The notes beneath the pieces were generated by a model. The model did no database searches. It saw only the letters and a list, made by a program, of their open reading frames with translations, and had not been told where the DNA came from. The translations under genes were made by a program, and so were the position numbers. Positions 1 to 7,568 of a DNA stretch of 64,000 nt are shown here, piece by piece. Source of the DNA: an uncultured Flavobacteriales bacterium (GTDB taxonomy: Bacteria > Bacteroidota > Bacteroidia > Flavobacteriales_G > Salibacteraceae). The stretch spans positions 1 through 64,000 of the forward strand of contig CALSRO010000003.1 in assembly GCA_943788775.1 (NCBI GenBank). The letters run 5' to 3'. How positions within the stretch are numbered: position 1 is the stretch's first letter; each line of letters begins with the position of its first letter.

Positions 1-372
1 TCCGCCATCTGACAAATCATCTCGATCAACAGAGGTAATTACCGCGTGTTTGAGTCCCATAACGCGAATACTTTCTGCCACCTTAGCTGGTTCGAAAATG
101 TCAACTTCCTCTCCAGCACCTGTGGCTACATTACAAAACTGACAAGAACGTGTGCATGTATTTCCCAAGATCATAAAAGTGGCCGTGCCTGCTGTCCAAC
201 ATTCACTTTGATTCGGACATTTTCCACTTGAGCAAATAGTATGTAAACCACGCTCTTCAACCACTTCTTTAACGCGTAAGTATTCTTTCCCGCTTGGGAT
301 TTTCACCTTTAGCCAATCTGGTTTATTGATCTTAACCTGTTGGTCAAGTTTGTTTTTTAGGAGGTTTGCCAT
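1..372 (-). CDS. lipA: Lipoyl synthase LipA, N-terminal part (runs off the window)
   Basis: The first 124 residues of lipoyl synthase are visible; the gene continues beyond base 1. LipA is a radical SAM enzyme that inserts two sulfurs into protein-bound octanoyl groups of 2-oxoacid dehydrogenases and the glycine cleavage system. Both cysteine sets of the family are present: the auxiliary cluster CX4CX5C at C47, C52 and C58, and the radical SAM CX3CX2C at C73, C77 and C80. The stretch [13 protein letters not shown] is diagnostic. The start is the ATG at 372-370, giving a normal short N-terminus ([10 protein letters not shown]). The visible reading frame is intact, unlike rocD just upstream of it on the same strand. 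Confidence 0.95.
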   Translation of the reverse strand, partial: MANLLKNKLDQQVKINKPDWLKVKIPSGKEYLRVKEVVEERGLHTICSSGKCPNQSECWTAGTATFMILGNTCTRSCQFCNVATGAGEEVDIFEPAKVAESIRVMGLKHAVITSVDRDDLSDGG

Positions 373-392
373 GCTTTTTGCAACTGCTTTAT

Positions 393-1688
393 CTAGTTTT
401 TGAAATCTATTACAGTTCTTCTAATAATGGAAACGCATTCCATCAGCTGCTGTTCAGTCATTACCAATGGTGGTGCAAAACGTATGATGTTGCCATGTGT
501 TGGTTTTGCCAATAATCCGTTATCCTTTAGAGCCACGCATAAATCCCAAGCTGTACTGCTCTCCGGTGTGTCATTTATAAGAACGGCATTCAACAGTCCG
601 CGGCCTCTAACGCTCTTAATCAGACTACATTCACCAGCCAATTTTGTCATTTCATCACGAAATAATTTTCCCAACTTTCGAGCATTCTGGGCTAACTTTT
701 CATCGTTTCGAACCACTTCAAGGGCAGCGATACCCACGGCTGCTGCCACCGGGTTTCCACCAAAAGTGGATCCATGCTGACCCGGTTTAATGACCTTCAT
801 GATCTCATCGTCTGCTAAAACAGCCTGAAACCGGATAAGCACCACCACTTAAAGCCTTTCCTAAGATCAATATATCGGGCTGTGCGTATAGTCGCTGGTT
901 GACGCTCACAATGCTGCTTCACAAGTACAATTACCGCAGACCGCAAGCAAGCCTCCCGTTCTTGCTATACCCGTCTGGATTTCATCTGCGATAAAAAGTA
1001 CCTTATGTATTATGTCACAAACTAGCCTGTGCCTTTCGCATATAATCATCTGCCGGTGTATTGACACCAGCTTCTCCTTGAATCGGCTCCACTAAGAAAG
1101 GCAGCTACATTAGGCTTGACTAACCGCATCTTCTAAGGCCGCCATAGTCGTTATAATCGATCGCTTCAAATCCAGGGTGTATAGGGACCAAAGTTTTTAC
1201 GTGCATCTTCATCGTTACTAAATGAAACAATGGTCGTGGTGCGACCATGGAAATTATCCTTTGCCACAACAATCTTCGCTTCATTCTCCGGAATACCACG
1301 CTTTTCATACCCATACTTCCGTGCAATTTTGATCGCAGTTTCCACCGCTTCCGCTCCACTGTTCATTGGGAGGAACTTGTCAAACTTGAAATATGATGTG
1401 ATGTATTCTTCAAATTCACCCAAGTCTCGAGATGTATAGAAAGCTCGACTCGTTAAGGTTAAGCTGCTGAGCTTGTTCCGTCATCGCCCCTACAATGCGA
1501 GGATGGCAGTGTCCTTGATTCACGGCTGAGTAGGCGGATAGAAAGTCGAAATACTTTTTGCCTTCTACGTCCCAAACAAACACCCCTTTGCCCCGATCTA
1601 ACACCACTGGTAACGGGTGATAGTTATGTGCCCCGTATTTATCTTCTAATCCTATCGCCTCTGCCGAAGTCATTGTCTTTGTTTCCAT
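393..1688 (-). pseudogene. rocD: Ornithine aminotransferase, broken by many single-base indels
   Basis: Ornithine-oxo-acid aminotransferase is a PLP enzyme that converts ornithine and 2-oxoglutarate to glutamate semialdehyde and glutamate. The N-terminal part reads cleanly from the ATG at 1688 ([19 protein letters not shown]), then homology jumps between frames near 1459, 1181, 1137, 1114, 1095, again between about 1025 and 900, and near 830, before the C-terminal part (KVIKPGQHGSTFGGNPVAAA) runs clean to the stop at 393. The recognisable pieces include EYITSYFKFDKFLPMNSGAE, VEPIQGEAG, LFIADE and LILGKALSGG. Most breaks look like one extra base. Residue conservation between breaks is high, so this may be a sequencing or assembly artefact rather than true decay; both readings are open. 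Confidence 0.8.
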
Positions 1689-1776
1689 ATATCCACAAGT
1701 TTAGCTGCGAAGATAAAGGTTGAGAATTGGCTGACTGATTTAGCATGTAGTTTCTTCCTTTGCAAAAAATAGCCAA

Positions 1777-2151
1777 ATGATCAAATCACTCTTTTCCATC
1801 ATTGCCTTATTCATACTTGCCCATATGTCCTTTGGACAGCAAGTCGAGATTATTGCGAATTTCCAACCTGAGTTGAACTACGAAAATGTCCATGTATATG
1901 AATTGGACAGCGATCCACTCACTTCTACGTATCTAATATGGGTTAAGTCCGATGTCAAAGAACACTATCATGCTGAACATACTGAGGTGGTTTATGTCTT
2001 AGAAGGTGAAGGCGAATTAACCTTAGGCGACACAAAAAGAATTATTCGACCAGGGGATTACATCTTCATTCCCAAAGGAACTAGACATTCCGTTTTAGTG
2101 AAAAGTGAGAGTCCGATGAAGGTTTTAGAGTGTTCAGACACCCCAATTTGA
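1777..2151 (+). CDS. Secreted single-domain cupin protein
   Basis: A 124-residue protein with an N-terminal signal peptide (hydrophobic run to about residue 20, ending in SFGQ) followed by one cupin barrel. Cupin motif 1 is seen as HYHAEHTEVVYVLEGEGEL, with the HxH pair and the following Glu that normally bind a metal; motif 2 is GDYIFIPKGTRHSV. Cupins of this small type bind metal ions and may act as dioxygenases, isomerases or sensors; the substrate cannot be inferred. It stands alone, divergent from rocD and ahead of HU. A TTCCTTTG box at about 1754-1761 resembles the Bacteroidota -7 element with one mismatch. Confidence 0.8.
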   Translation: MIKSLFSIIALFILAHMSFGQQVEIIANFQPELNYENVHVYELDSDPLTSTYLIWVKSDVKEHYHAEHTEVVYVLEGEGELTLGDTKRIIRPGDYIFIPKGTRHSVLVKSESPMKVLECSDTPI

Positions 2152-2225
2152 TGGTAGTGATCGAGTGATAGTCGAGTAGAATTTGGCTGTTTTTCGCCTT
2201 ACCACTCTCTGAAACCCTTGAAAAC

Positions 2226-2282
2226 AGGGCGTTTTAGGCTGCACTTATTAACAAAGGGCTGTATTTATTAACAAAACGCCCT
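2226..2282. repeat. Inverted repeat enclosing a 20-bp imperfect tandem repeat upstream of HU
   Basis: Perfect 10-base arms AGGGCGTTTT (2226-2235) and AAAACGCCCT (2273-2282) enclose two adjacent 20-base units, AGGCTGCACTTATTAACAAA (2236-2255) and GGGCTGTATTTATTAACAAA (2256-2275), identical at 17 of 20 positions and sharing TTATTAACAAA. The element lies between the cupin stop and the proposed HU promoter. It could be a cupin terminator or an operator-like site. Confidence 0.6.
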
Positions 2283-2290
2283 CTAGGCGC

Positions 2291-2321
2291 TTGCAGTACT
2301 TGAGGTTGCGACTAATATTTG
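2291..2321 (+). promoter_or_regulatory. Candidate promoter of the HU gene
   Basis: TTG at 2291-2293 is followed after 19 bases by TAATATTTG (2313-2321), close to the Bacteroidota sigma-70-type pattern TTG-N19-TAnnTTTG. It is 42 bases upstream of the HU start, giving a leader of roughly 35 bases. The -7 box has one extra base relative to the consensus. Confidence 0.4.
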
Positions 2322-2362
2322 CTCCCGTTGAAAAATTATTGTTTAACCTAAAATTTTATAAA

Positions 2363-2630
2363 ATGAATAAAGCTGAATTAATTGAAGCTATGGCTAACGG
2401 AGCCGGTATTTCTAAAGCTGACGCAAAAAAAGCGCTTGACGCTTTTGTTGACAGCACTACCTCTACCCTTAAGAGTGGTGGACGCGTTGCTCTTGTAGGT
2501 TTCGGATCTTTCTCAGTATCTAACAGATCTGCTAGAACAGGTCGTAACCCACAAACTGGAAAAGAAATTCAAAATCGCTGCAAAGAACGTTGTTAAGTTC
2601 AAAGCTGGAGCTGATTTAGGTGCGCTGTAA
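2363..2630 (+). CDS. hup: HU family DNA-binding protein, with a one-base frameshift near the end
   Basis: HU is a small nucleoid protein that binds and bends DNA as a dimer. The ATG at 2363 starts [20 protein letters not shown], and the body carries the signature [24 protein letters not shown]. The frame then stops early at about 2594, but dropping one A from the AAAA run near 2573-2576 restores [18 protein letters not shown] and the stop at 2628-2630, giving the usual length of about 88 residues. The tail is perfectly conserved in the alternative frame, so a sequencing error is more likely than a real mutation in such a core protein. An upstream in-frame extension to 2291 is possible on paper but does not match the family. 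Confidence 0.92.
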
Positions 2631-2654
2631 ACTAATTCACCTTACAAAGAATTA

Positions 2655-2684
2655 GAAGCCTTTCGATTATGGAAGGGTTTTTTT
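2655..2684 (+). terminator. Rho-independent terminator after HU
   Basis: An 8-pair stem AGCCTTTC / GAAGGGTT with a 7-base loop is followed by a run of T (2678-2684). It lies 25 bases past the restored HU stop. Confidence 0.6.
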
Positions 2685-2744
2685 ATGTCCAAAAGTGAAG
2701 TGATCAACTTGTTAAATTTGCACGCTTAAACGAACAATTCAACC

Positions 2745-2999
2745 ATGGGAAAAGGAGATATTAAATCAGCAAAAGGAAAGAGATTCGCAGGAAGTTATGG
2801 TAAATCTCGAAAGAAGAAGTCTGCAACTCCAGTTGCTGCACCAGCCAAAAAGAAAACATAAAAAAAGCAGCTCCGAAAACAGAAGCTAAGGCTGCTCCAA
2901 AGGCTGCAGCTAAAAGCCACTCCAAAAGCTGCTGCAAAACCAGCAGCTAAAAAGGCCCCTGCAAAAAAAGCAGCTCCAAAAAAAGCTGATAAGAAATAA
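2745..2999 (+). CDS. Small-subunit ribosomal protein bTHX with Ala/Lys/Pro-rich tail, two compensating frameshifts
   Basis: The start MGKGDIKSAKGKRFAGSYGK matches bTHX, a short basic protein that sits in the head of the 30S subunit in Thermus and Bacteroidota. As given, the frame stops at 2859-2861 after 38 residues. Restoring one base near 2860 and removing one A near 2912-2915 gives an 84-residue protein ending KKADKK at 2997-2999, with a tail built from AAPK and AAKK units like a histone H1 tail. Total length (255 bases) is a multiple of three, so the two indels cancel. The long tail is consistent with other Bacteroidota bTHX proteins as I recall them; both breaks are at A runs and look like sequence errors. 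Confidence 0.75.
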
Positions 3000-3010
3000 T
3001 AGCTTGTTGA

Positions 3011-3646
3011 CTAAGGGCTAAGCCTTTGCAATGACCAACATTGTCCCTGTGATAATTCATAGCGAATCCGGTCGTGCAACCTGCTTGGACGACCTTGCCA
3101 AAATTCAAAATAGGTGGGTACAATGAGGTATCCACCCCAATGCTCTGGGCGAGGAATGTCCAGACCTGCGTACTGTTTTTCTAGTTCCACCACTTTGTCC
3201 TCTAGAAGTTTTCTTGTTTTTAAAATTTGGCTCTGATTAGATGCCAAGGCCCCTATTTGACTTTCTCTCGGTCTACTTGAAAAATATTCATCGTTTTCTT
3301 TATTCGAAAGCTTCACTGCATTCCCTCCTATTCTAACTTGTCGTTCAACCCACGGCCAAAAAAAGTTTAATGAGACGTGTGCATTCTCCGCGATCTCCTT
3401 TCCCTTCTGACTTTGATAATTAGTATAGAATTTTATTCCTTTTGAACTCAACTCGCGCAAGAGCACAATTCGGCTAGTAGGTTGACCTGAGGAGCCCACC
3501 GTACTTAGAGTCATCGCATTAGCATCCTCACTATCAGAATGGGCCTCCTTTAACCATTGATCTAGAAGTTCATGTGGTGAACTCGGACAATCTGACTCAT
3601 CTAACGAGTGTTTTGCGTAATCCTTTCTTGCTTTATGGTAACTCAT
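3011..3646 (-). CDS. pdxH: Pyridoxamine/pyridoxine 5'-phosphate oxidase
   Basis: PdxH is an FMN enzyme that oxidises pyridoxamine or pyridoxine 5'-phosphate to pyridoxal 5'-phosphate, the last step of PLP supply. The 211-residue product has the FMN-binding stretch SRIVLLRELSSKGIKFYTNY, the middle motif VSLNFFWPWVERQVRIGG, the substrate segment EYFSSRPRESQIGALAS, and the C-terminal family hallmark GRPSRLHDRIRYEL followed by WSLQRLSP. Length is normal (about 210-220). The ATG at 3646 gives the expected short N-terminus. It is a single gene, convergent with bTHX and divergent from yqgE. Confidence 0.95.
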   Translation of the reverse strand: MSYHKARKDYAKHSLDESDCPSSPHELLDQWLKEAHSDSEDANAMTLSTVGSSGQPTSRIVLLRELSSKGIKFYTNYQSQKGKEIAENAHVSLNFFWPWVERQVRIGGNAVKLSNKENDEYFSSRPRESQIGALASNQSQILKTRKLLEDKVVELEKQYAGLDIPRPEHWGGYLIVPTYFEFWQGRPSRLHDRIRYELSQGQCWSLQRLSP

Positions 3647-3719
3647 AATCTGTAAACAAAGTTAGATCTCTAACGTTCCGATAAAATTGAGATTTATCAA
3701 TATATAATCTGCGAATCAC

Positions 3720-3749
3720 TTGCTTCGACCGATTGGACTTCTAATTTAG
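3720..3749 (+). promoter_or_regulatory. Candidate promoter of yqgE
   Basis: TTG (3720-3722), a 19-base spacer, then TAATTTAG (3742-3749), one mismatch from TAnnTTTG. The box ends 10 bases before the yqgE ATG, implying a very short leader. Confidence 0.4.
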
Positions 3750-3759
3750 CGGTGAACAA

Positions 3760-4374
3760 ATGGATAACTCAGGAAACATAGAAAATGACTTCTTTCACAA
3801 ACTTGCTTTCAACTTTGACGCAAGCAGCCTGAAACCTGGTGATGTGTTGATTTCAGAGCCATTTTTACCAGATCCGAACTTTAGCCGGTCTGTTGTACTA
3901 ATTACTGAGTACAGCCCAAAAGATAGTGCGTTTGGTTTTATAATAAACAAACCTTCTGAACTGGAAATGTCGGATGTGATCGATTCATTTCACCACGAAG
4001 GATTTACATTCCATGTGGGAGGACCTGTAAATCCAGAAACTTTGTTTTTTGTTTTAGGTGACAACAACATATTGGCAGACGCTCAAAAAATAAGAGATGG
4101 ATTGAGCTGGAGTGGGGATTTTGAAGCCGTCAAAGGATTGATTGACATAGGTAAAATTCACAAAGAGGAGATAAAATTCTTTGGCGGTTATTCTAGCTGG
4201 GGTGCCGATCAGCTTGAAGATGAGATTAAGGCAAAATCCTGGATTATCGGAAAACTAAGTAACCATGATATTCTGAATGGAAACCATGAAATACTTTGGA
4301 AAAAAAGCTTGGAACATCTTGGGAGTAAGTTTACAATCATGTCCAACTTCCCGGAAGACCCAAACTTGAATTAA
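3760..4374 (+). CDS. yqgE: YqgE/AlgH family protein (UPF0301)
   Basis: A 204-residue member of the YqgE/AlgH family. Visible family features are LKPGDVLISEPFLPDPNFSRSVVLI, FGFIINKPSELEM, the VGGPVNPETLFFVL segment, and FFGGYSSWGADQLEDEI, in the usual order. The biochemical role is not settled; the AlgH name comes from a Pseudomonas alginate regulator. The last 38 bases overlap the 3' end of the convergent aminotransferase gene, so transcripts of the two are antisense to each other there. Confidence 0.9.
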   Translation: MDNSGNIENDFFHKLAFNFDASSLKPGDVLISEPFLPDPNFSRSVVLITEYSPKDSAFGFIINKPSELEMSDVIDSFHHEGFTFHVGGPVNPETLFFVLGDNNILADAQKIRDGLSWSGDFEAVKGLIDIGKIHKEEIKFFGGYSSWGADQLEDEIKAKSWIIGKLSNHDILNGNHEILWKKSLEHLGSKFTIMSNFPEDPNLN

Positions 4375-5203
4375 TCGCCAACTTGTTAAGTTCTAGCTGC
4401 ATTTCATTGGCTTTTTCAAAAGGAAACTCTTTACCCATGAATTGAGTTATAGCACAAAGGCCTGAAACCGCGTTTGTCGTCCAAATTTCATCCGCTGCTA
4501 AAACATCTTTAAGTTTAATGGAGGATTCTTCTACCCTGTCAATGAACTCTCCCTGTTGATCTAATAACACTTGACGTATTGTACCCTGAAGCCCTCCATC
4601 TGATAATGGAGGCGTAATTACCCTCTGCCCTTTAAGGATAAAGACATTGCTAGATATTGCTTCAGCAATACTCCCCTTATCATTCGTGATTAAAGCTTCA
4701 TCAAAATTTGCCGTTCTGGCCTTTCTTGCTGCCAGTATATGCACCGTTTTATTCAGTGTTTTGTGATTACCAAGTACATGGGATGGTAGCGTGACATCAT
4801 CAAAGACCATGGCCTTTCTTGTAATAACCGGAACTCTAAACTGGTTATGAGGCGTATTAAAAACTTGAATCAATAATTCTCCTTCATCGGTTTCTGGGAA
4901 ATACTTGCCACCTCCACCGCGATATACTGTAATTCGAAGTAATCCGCCAGCAACAATCTTGTTTCGTTCAATACAAGCTCTTATAACGCTAAGTAAATCA
5001 CTATCCTTTTGCTCAAGTTCAATTCCAAGTAAACTCAGGGTTTCACGAAGTCTATTATAATGATACTGCCAAAACACTGGCATACCATTCATGATGGATA
5101 TGGACTCAAAACAGCCATCGCCATATCTAAATGCGCGATTGGTCAGTGGAATGTTCACCTCATTTTCCGGACAGAATTTATCCTTAAAAAAAACCGTATT
5201 CAT
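4337..5203 (-). CDS. Class IV aminotransferase, probable aminodeoxychorismate lyase (PabC-like)
   Basis: A 288-residue fold-type IV PLP enzyme. The N-terminus NRAFRYGDGCFESISIMNG is typical of PabC/IlvE/DAAT proteins; the PLP lysine is probably K148 in LGNHKTLNK; the phosphate-binding end is SSNVFIL...PPLSDGGLQGTIRQVLLD. Aminodeoxychorismate lyase makes 4-aminobenzoate for folate, and small Bacteroidota paralogues of this shape are usually annotated so, but branched-chain or D-amino acid transamination cannot be excluded. Its start overlaps the rhomboid gene end by 20 bases, so rhomboid, nnr and this gene form one overlapping minus-strand run. Confidence 0.8.
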   Translation of the reverse strand: MNTVFFKDKFCPENEVNIPLTNRAFRYGDGCFESISIMNGMPVFWQYHYNRLRETLSLLGIELEQKDSDLLSVIRACIERNKIVAGGLLRITVYRGGGGKYFPETDEGELLIQVFNTPHNQFRVPVITRKAMVFDDVTLPSHVLGNHKTLNKTVHILAARKARTANFDEALITNDKGSIAEAISSNVFILKGQRVITPPLSDGGLQGTIRQVLLDQQGEFIDRVEESSIKLKDVLAADEIWTTNAVSGLCAITQFMGKEFPFEKANEMQLELNKLAINSSLGLPGSWT

Positions 5204-5801
5204 TCCAAAGATTTACAATCAATTCAGGCTTCATACTCGCTGTGAAAATGACACCAAAAATCGCCCCGAAATAGTGTGCAGAATGCGCTATCGGACTTTT
5301 TTTATTTCGATCGGCATAAATTTCATAGAGTAGATATAGTGCTCCAAATACAATCGCAGGTAAATGGAAACCAGGTAAAATGATTAGACCCAATGGCCTC
5401 ATAGGATTCATAAGTATATAAGTAAATACAATGGCAGAAACCGCGCCTGAGGCTCCCACTCCATGATAACTGTAATTGTCTCGATTCCTAGCATAACCGG
5501 GAATTGCGCTAAATAGCACACCACCAAAATATAAAAGCAAGAACATTGGAATCCACATGTCTCCGAAAAGGCTGGCGTATTGGGCTTCGACTGTTTTACC
5601 AAACGTGTAAAGCACATACATATTCACCACTAAATGCATCCCATCTGCATGCACAAAGGCATGCGACAAAAAACGATACCACTCTTTGTTTCGCTCAATC
5701 AAATATGGCTGAAAATCGAGTTTAAAAAAGTATTCTCGATTTTGCAGACAGCTGATAGATACCAGAATATTGGCGATTAAAATAAAGAGCGTTATACTCA
5801 T
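5184..5801 (-). CDS. Rhomboid family intramembrane serine protease
   Basis: A 205-residue polytopic membrane protein. It carries the rhomboid catalytic motif GVGASGA with nucleophile S118, the catalytic His (H176 in AHSAHYFGA), and the conserved HADGMHLVVN stretch (H51, H56, N60) of the second helix. Rhomboids cleave transmembrane helices inside the bilayer; here the substrate is unknown. About six hydrophobic segments are visible. It overlaps nnr by 4 bases (ATGA) upstream and the aminotransferase by 20 bases downstream, so translation is probably coupled. Confidence 0.9.
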   Translation of the reverse strand: MSITLFILIANILVSISCLQNREYFFKLDFQPYLIERNKEWYRFLSHAFVHADGMHLVVNMYVLYTFGKTVEAQYASLFGDMWIPMFLLLYFGGVLFSAIPGYARNRDNYSYHGVGASGAVSAIVFTYILMNPMRPLGLIILPGFHLPAIVFGALYLLYEIYADRNKKSPIAHSAHYFGAIFGVIFTASMKPELIVNLWNEYGFF

Positions 5802-7306
5802 TGTTCAAAGCTAAAAGACTCTTTGAATGCAGAACCAATTTGATCAACAATATCAGTTGCGACAAGGGCATGAAATCCTGTATTGATTGCTGCCAAATCA
5901 CCTGCCACTCCATGTAGGTATACGCCACAAATAGCTGCTGTTTGAGGATCCTTGATTTGCGCCAAAATTCCCGTAATAAGTCCGGTTAGACAATCTCCAC
6001 TGCCAGCAGTTGCCATTCCTGGGTTTCCCGTAGAATTAAAAAACACTTTGCTGTCTGGAGTGGCAATTGCGGTATGCGCCCCTTTTAAAACAATGAACAT
6101 TCCAAGTTCGGTGGCCTTGGACCTTAATAATTCAATCCTTTCCAATTCATTTTTCGATGATCCAAATAACCTTTCAAATTCCTTAATATGCGGAGTTAAT
6201 ATGCTCCCCTTTGGAATGCTCGGCCACAATTTTTTATTCAACGCTAGTAAATTAAGGGCATCTGCATCAACGACCATAGGTGACTCATTATGCTGCAAGA
6301 TCCATTCAAAAAGCAACAATGTCTCAGAATCAGTCCCAATTCCAGGGCCGATACCTATTGCATCGTATGTACCTGCCTTGTTTTTTGACTTCAATTGATC
6401 GTCTTCATGCACTACCGCCATGACTTCAGGAACACTGGATTGGATCACTTCTAGCCCAATCTCTGGAACTAGCGCAGTGACTAATCCTGCACCTGATTTG
6501 ATTCCGGCTCTATTCGAGATAATCGCTGCCCCCATCTTACCATGACTACCCGCTACTATCAGGACGTGCCCATACTTCCCTTTATGGTCAAATTTCTCTC
6601 GGCTAAATAAAGATTGATATTCAGCGATTGAATCCACATAATAAAAGGGGCTTATCTGCCTAGTAATTGCGGCTTCACTTAATCCGATATCTATCAAATG
6701 CATCCTACCATATACATTTCCTAAAATGGGAATCAGAGAGGTTAGTTTAGGCAGATGTAGACAAAGGGTGTCCGTAGCCTCGATACATGCATTCGATGCT
6801 TCTAAATATCTATCCCCGAACATTCCAGATGGAATATCGATAGATACAACCCTTGCCTTTGATTCGTTGACTTTCTTGATGAGGTCCAATGGCACACCTT
6901 CCACTGCTCGCGTCAAACCTGAACCGAACATTCCATCAATGATCACCTCCGCCCCAGATAGATCACAGTCTTTTGCCTCAGATATTAATACATATGAAAT
7001 TCCCTTGGCTTTAAGTCTTTTTAAATTCAAATCGCAATCATTTGAGCGATTGCCAATATCCAAGTCAAAAACTTTGATTTCGTATTTCTCCGAATGAAGA
7101 ATTCGTGCGATTGCTAAGGCATCGCCACCGTTATTACCGGGTCCTGCAATGACGGCCAACTTTTGACTTCTATCAATATGACTCATGATCCATTGGCAAC
7201 ACCTTTGAGCTGCTCGTTCCATTAAATCAATAGATTTTATGGGCTCTTCAGACATTGTCTGTTCGTCCACCAACTTGGTTTGGACGCTTGTGAGGATTTT
7301 CAGCAT
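5798..7306 (-). CDS. nnr: Bifunctional NAD(P)H-hydrate epimerase / ADP-dependent dehydratase
   Basis: A 502-residue fusion that repairs damaged NAD(P)H hydrates. The N-terminal YjeF_N epimerase half (about 1-220) shows AVIAGPGNNGGDALAIARIL and VSIDIPSGMFGD. The C-terminal ribokinase-like dehydratase half (about 235-500) shows HKGKYGHVLIVAGS, GIGPGIGTD, VVDADALNLL, ILTPHIKEFERLFG and the nucleotide site GNPGMATAGSGDCLTGLITG. Both halves look complete, matching the usual fused length. A TAATTTTG box at 7311-7318 on the minus strand ends only 5 bases before the ATG, suggesting a nearly leaderless transcript. Confidence 0.95.
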   Translation of the reverse strand: MLKILTSVQTKLVDEQTMSEEPIKSIDLMERAAQRCCQWIMSHIDRSQKLAVIAGPGNNGGDALAIARILHSEKYEIKVFDLDIGNRSNDCDLNLKRLKAKGISYVLISEAKDCDLSGAEVIIDGMFGSGLTRAVEGVPLDLIKKVNESKARVVSIDIPSGMFGDRYLEASNACIEATDTLCLHLPKLTSLIPILGNVYGRMHLIDIGLSEAAITRQISPFYYVDSIAEYQSLFSREKFDHKGKYGHVLIVAGSHGKMGAAIISNRAGIKSGAGLVTALVPEIGLEVIQSSVPEVMAVVHEDDQLKSKNKAGTYDAIGIGPGIGTDSETLLLFEWILQHNESPMVVDADALNLLALNKKLWPSIPKGSILTPHIKEFERLFGSSKNELERIELLRSKATELGMFIVLKGAHTAIATPDSKVFFNSTGNPGMATAGSGDCLTGLITGILAQIKDPQTAAICGVYLHGVAGDLAAINTGFHALVATDIVDQIGSAFKESFSFEQ

Positions 7307-7346
7307 ATTCCAAAATTAAAAATTGGATTCGGGTAAAACAGCTGAA

Positions 7347-7568
7347 TCACATTTGCTGAAAATGCTCAATAATTCCTCGGGCATAAGCACAAATTTCATC
7401 ATTAAGGAATATAACAGGGTACACGAATACTGGTTCTGGAGGATTATCCCCTTCATCATCAACATTGATGATCAGACATTCAATTCGTTTACGTTGAATG
7501 AAATCGACCACTTCTTCACACTGACTGCAGTCATTTGAAATATAGAGGACGTAATGATTCAGATCTAT
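7347..7568 (-). CDS. Small glutaredoxin/thioredoxin-like protein, no standard start codon
   Basis: On the minus strand an open frame ending at the TGA 7349-7347 encodes about 73 residues beginning (I/M)DLNHYVLYISNDCSQCEE. It has a CxxC motif (CSQC) at the end of a first strand, then a helix, a second strand (ECLIINVDD), the cis-proline-like turn VFVYPVIFLND and a final helix: the layout of a minimal glutaredoxin-like fold. No ATG, GTG or TTG lies between the upstream in-frame stop and the CxxC; an ATA codon at 7568-7566 occupies the place expected for ATG. It overlaps the end of the upstream TPR/PD40 gene by 4 bases, so coupled translation from ATA or CTG, or a sequencing error in an ATG, are the likely explanations. 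Partner and substrate are unknown. Confidence 0.6.
   Translation of the reverse strand: MDLNHYVLYISNDCSQCEEVVDFIQRKRIECLIINVDDEGDNPPEPVFVYPVIFLNDEICAYARGIIEHFQQM

Noticed and set aside
2291-2362. Upstream in-frame extension of HU
   Set aside because: It runs through the candidate promoter, and the family starts at [10 protein letters not shown]; the ATG at 2363 is correct.
7323-7538. Plus-strand open frame of 71 residues between nnr and the TPR/PD40 gene
   Set aside because: It has no family likeness and is the antisense of the better supported glutaredoxin-like frame.
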